The notes under the pieces are model-generated. The model saw only the letters and a program-made list of their open reading frames with translations, did no database searches and was not told the DNA's origin. Shown here in pieces: positions 4,628 through 6,749 of a stretch of 6,749 nucleotides of DNA (position 1 is its first letter; the number at the start of each line of letters is the position of its first letter). The stretch is from DATEVL01 sp964448245 (lineage in GTDB: Bacteria > Chloroflexota > Anaerolineae > Anaerolineales > E44-bin32), in contig CAYUWF010000113.1 of NCBI GenBank assembly GCA_964448245.1, forward strand, positions 1 to 6,749. The letters run 5' to 3'. A program made the position numbers and the translations under genes.

Positions 4628-6694
4628 ATGGCCGCCGCGCTCGAAGCAGACGTCGCCCTGATCCATATCGCCGGTGGGGGAGCTCGAGTCAGCCCACCGC
4701 CGGGCACCTTGGCCCAGACCCCGCCGCGCCGCGCTGCCCGCGGTCGCGGCGACGACATGCTGTTCCTCACCGTCGGGACCTCGACTCCTGTCCTCGGTCA
4801 AGGTTCACTCGACCCGCTGGCGCACCAGGCTGCCCAGACCTATTTCGGGACCCCCGGTACGATCACCGCCGCGCTGCGCGAGGCGGCCGACGAAATCAAC
4901 CAACGTCTGCTTTCCGCCAACCAGCGTGAGGCCGCCGAGGCGCACGTGGAGGGCCGTCTGCTGGCGGCCGTCCTGCGGGGGAACGACCTCTACCTGGCTC
5001 AATGCGGCCCGGGTCAGGCGATTCTGATCCGCCCCGGCAACATCACCCGTTTCGCCTCCGACGAGGCGGCGGCGCGGCCGCTCGGTGTCTCGGTCGCGCC
5101 CAACGTGCGCTTCCACCACGCCCAGGTCGGCCCGGGCGACATGCTCCTGCTCTCCACCGCCCCTCCACCCTTGTGGTCGGATCCGACGCTCTCGGGGCTG
5201 GCCGAGCTAGAGCTGGCGCAGGCGATCGAGCGCCTGGTCGCGGCAAGCTCGCAGGATCTAACCGGCATGCTTCTCCGCCTCGCCGTGCCCTCCGTTGTGC
5301 CGGTGCGGGCGACGACCGCTACGGCGGCCTCTGCCATTCCACCGCGCCGGCCGGCCGGGGGTCCCATCGGCGAAGCCCGACCGACCGGCCTGCGCCGCCC
5401 GCCTTCTCCGGCGGCACGCAACTTCCGCCGCGCCCTGCGCTCGCTGGCGGCGCCTTTCCAGTCGATCGGCCGCTCCTTAGGCGGCGTGTTTCCTTCTATG
5501 ACGCCGACCTCGCCCTCGGGATTGTCGCCGGGCCTCCTGGCCGGCACGGCTGTGGCGGTCCCGTTGGTCATCGTCGCCATTGTCGCCGTCGTCTACCTGC
5601 GGCGCGGCAGGACCGAGCAGTACCGGCAGTTCATGAGCCAGGCGCAGACGGCGGTCGTCTCGGCACAGCTCAGGCCGACACTGGGTGAGGCCCGGCCCGA
5701 ATGGGAGGCGGCGGCCCAATGGTTGGCCGAGGCCCGCCGCTACGGCGGCGGCGAAGAGGCCGACGCCCTGCAGACCCAGGTGGAGCAGGCACTGGATCGT
5801 CTCGACAACATCGCCCGGGTCGAGTTCGCCCCGGCGGTCGGCGGCGGGTTCGGACCGCGCGCCCGGCTACGGCACGCGGCCGCAACCGCCAACGACCTGT
5901 ACGTCTATGACGAGAGTCTTTCCGAGATCTATCACGCCTGGTTCACCGGCCGGGGCTATGAGATCGACCGCGAGTTCCAGTGCCTGCAATCGCTGAAAGC
6001 CACCTTCACGCCGGGGAAGATCGTCGACATCTTGGTCCAGCCCGAGCCCGGCGCGCTGGGGGCCCAGGGGATCGTGGCGATCGACGCCGCCGGCAGCCTG
6101 GTTTACTGCGCCCCGGGGGTCCTGCCGGCCACCGGCCAGCTGACTCCGCCGAACACCGGCTGGGGCCAGATTCAGGCCGTCGACTTGATCGGAGACAATC
6201 TCTTCGTCCTCGACCCGAAAGCCAACCAGGTCTGGATCTACACCGCCGCCGATGGATTGTTCGCCGGCGCTCCGGCGATTTACTTCACCGAGGTCATCCA
6301 GAACCTGAATCACGCCGTCGACATCGCCGCCAGCCAGGACGAGTTGATCGTGCTACACGACGACGGCCTGGTCGACGCCTGCCGCCGGCCGCAGGAGAAC
6401 GCGCCGGACGGCTCGCTGCGCATCCGGGTCGAATGCGAGAAGGATATCGACGTCGGGCCGGCGGCGGTGACGCCGACGACCGTCGTCTATTCGCCGCCGC
6501 CGGAGCCGTCGCTGTTCTTCCTCGATGCGACGGACGGCACCATCTTTCAATACAGCCTGCGATTGGTCTATCAATCGCGATTCGTGCCGACCCCGCCGCT
6601 GCCCGAGGGCCCGACCCAGCTGGCGGTCGGCCCCCCGCGCGACCTATTCCTGGTGGCTGGGGACCAGGTGTACTTCACCCAGCCGTCGCCGTGA
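4628..6694 (+). CDS. Pseudo-PP2C domain, TM helix, extracytoplasmic beta-propeller-like protein
   Basis: Read from ATG 4628 this is 688 residues. Residues ~1-220 follow the PP2C fold order: strand DVALIHIAG, strand DMLFLTVGT, helices, then YLAQCGPGQAILIRPG and PGDMLLLST. The catalytic positions are gone: GDSR is GPGQ (127-130), the TDG motif reads STAP (176-179), and no NED or DGVGG motif exists. I infer a pseudophosphatase. A Pro/Arg-rich linker leads to one TM helix (~303-324), then a charged helical stalk (~327-390), then ~300 residues of repeated strands (for example DLYVYD, NLFVLD, ELIVLHDDG, SLFFLD, DLFLVAG) typical of a beta-propeller. Four Cys in this outer part (452, 494, 585, 603) could form disulfides. 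The frame is open to ATG 4559, but the extra 23 residues lie upstream of and across the TACAAT box, so 4628 is preferred. There is no N-terminal signal peptide, so the dead phosphatase domain should be cytoplasmic and the propeller outside. The function is unknown; a sensor or scaffold is the best guess. Confidence 0.85.
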   Translation: MAAALEADVALIHIAGGGARVSPPPGTLAQTPPRRAARGRGDDMLFLTVGTSTPVLGQGSLDPLAHQAAQTYFGTPGTITAALREAADEINQRLLSANQREAAEAHVEGRLLAAVLRGNDLYLAQCGPGQAILIRPGNITRFASDEAAARPLGVSVAPNVRFHHAQVGPGDMLLLSTAPPPLWSDPTLSGLAELELAQAIERLVAASSQDLTGMLLRLAVPSVVPVRATTATAASAIPPRRPAGGPIGEARPTGLRRPPSPAARNFRRALRSLAAPFQSIGRSLGGVFPSMTPTSPSGLSPGLLAGTAVAVPLVIVAIVAVVYLRRGRTEQYRQFMSQAQTAVVSAQLRPTLGEARPEWEAAAQWLAEARRYGGGEEADALQTQVEQALDRLDNIARVEFAPAVGGGFGPRARLRHAAATANDLYVYDESLSEIYHAWFTGRGYEIDREFQCLQSLKATFTPGKIVDILVQPEPGALGAQGIVAIDAAGSLVYCAPGVLPATGQLTPPNTGWGQIQAVDLIGDNLFVLDPKANQVWIYTAADGLFAGAPAIYFTEVIQNLNHAVDIAASQDELIVLHDDGLVDACRRPQENAPDGSLRIRVECEKDIDVGPAAVTPTTVVYSPPPEPSLFFLDATDGTIFQYSLRLVYQSRFVPTPPLPEGPTQLAVGPPRDLFLVAGDQVYFTQPSP

Positions 6695-6708
6695 CCCTAT
6701 CCGTTTCT

Positions 6709-6726
6709 GCATCAGGAGATGCGTTT
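6709..6726 (+). terminator. Short hairpin with T run, possible weak terminator
   Basis: GCATC (6709-6713) pairs with GATGC (6718-6722) around an AGGA loop, followed by GTTT (6723-6726). It lies 15 nt after the TGA of the pseudophosphatase gene. The stem is only 5 bp (6 with a U-G pair) and the T run is short, so termination would be weak on its own. CGTTTCT occurs on both sides (6702-6708 and 6722-6728). Confidence 0.35.
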
Positions 6727-6749
6727 CTCCCACCCCCTTACCCCCTCCC
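6724..6749. repeat. Partial second copy of the C-rich repeat arm, cut by the window edge
   Basis: The tract from 6724 to the end has the same T-run, CTCCC, A, C5, T, C5, T, CCC order as the arm at 3309-3335, with two fewer C in the first run and TTA in place of TG. It sits in the same position relative to a gene, just past the stop of a plus-strand CDS. This makes the element a repeated unit in the genome; the matching G-rich arm would be expected to the right of the window. Confidence 0.55.

Noticed and set aside
3828..4661. 277-residue plus-strand frame
   Set aside because: It is antisense to the acyltransferase, whose family motifs are clear on the other strand.

Overview
The window is a GC-rich bacterial segment with dense coding and short intergenic gaps. 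It most resembles Chloroflexota (Anaerolineae-like). The reasons are GC-rich third codon positions, TANNNT-type -10 boxes sitting 6-8 nt before start codons (leaderless pattern), and a membrane-linked Ser/Thr phosphosignalling gene set of a kind common in that phylum. This assignment is an inference; no rRNA or housekeeping marker is present.

Layout, left to right. (1) 1-500: a stem-loop at 38-74, a probable small single-pass membrane protein gene on the minus strand (136-327), then a divergent promoter region with a REP-like hairpin and 9-bp direct repeats around a -10 box. (2) 501-3283, plus strand: a two-gene operon joined by an ATGA overlap. The first gene encodes a signal peptide, a VWA-like ectodomain, a transmembrane helix and a cytoplasmic FHA domain. 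The second encodes a PP2C-type Ser/Thr phosphatase with a C-terminal membrane anchor. (3) 3284-3518: a convergent intergenic gap filled by a C/G-rich inverted repeat. A partial copy of the same repeat begins at the right edge of the window. (4) 3519-4568, minus strand: a CelD/BcsL-type (FemAB/GNAT-like) acyltransferase. (5) 4569-4627: a short divergent promoter region with mirror-image TACAAT boxes. (6) 4628-6694, plus strand: a protein whose N-terminal domain looks like a catalytically dead PP2C phosphatase, followed by a transmembrane helix, a helical stalk and a probable beta-propeller outside the cell.

How the genes may work together: the tail-anchored phosphatase is predicted to keep all the main PP2C metal-ligand motifs and would dephosphorylate Ser/Thr-phosphorylated proteins at the inner membrane face. 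The co-translated VWA-FHA protein and the pseudophosphatase-propeller protein each join an extracytoplasmic domain to a degenerate cytoplasmic signalling domain. This suggests transmembrane scaffolds or regulators rather than enzymes. No Ser/Thr kinase lies in the window; if one partners this set it must be elsewhere. The acyltransferase has no visible mechanistic link to the signalling genes.
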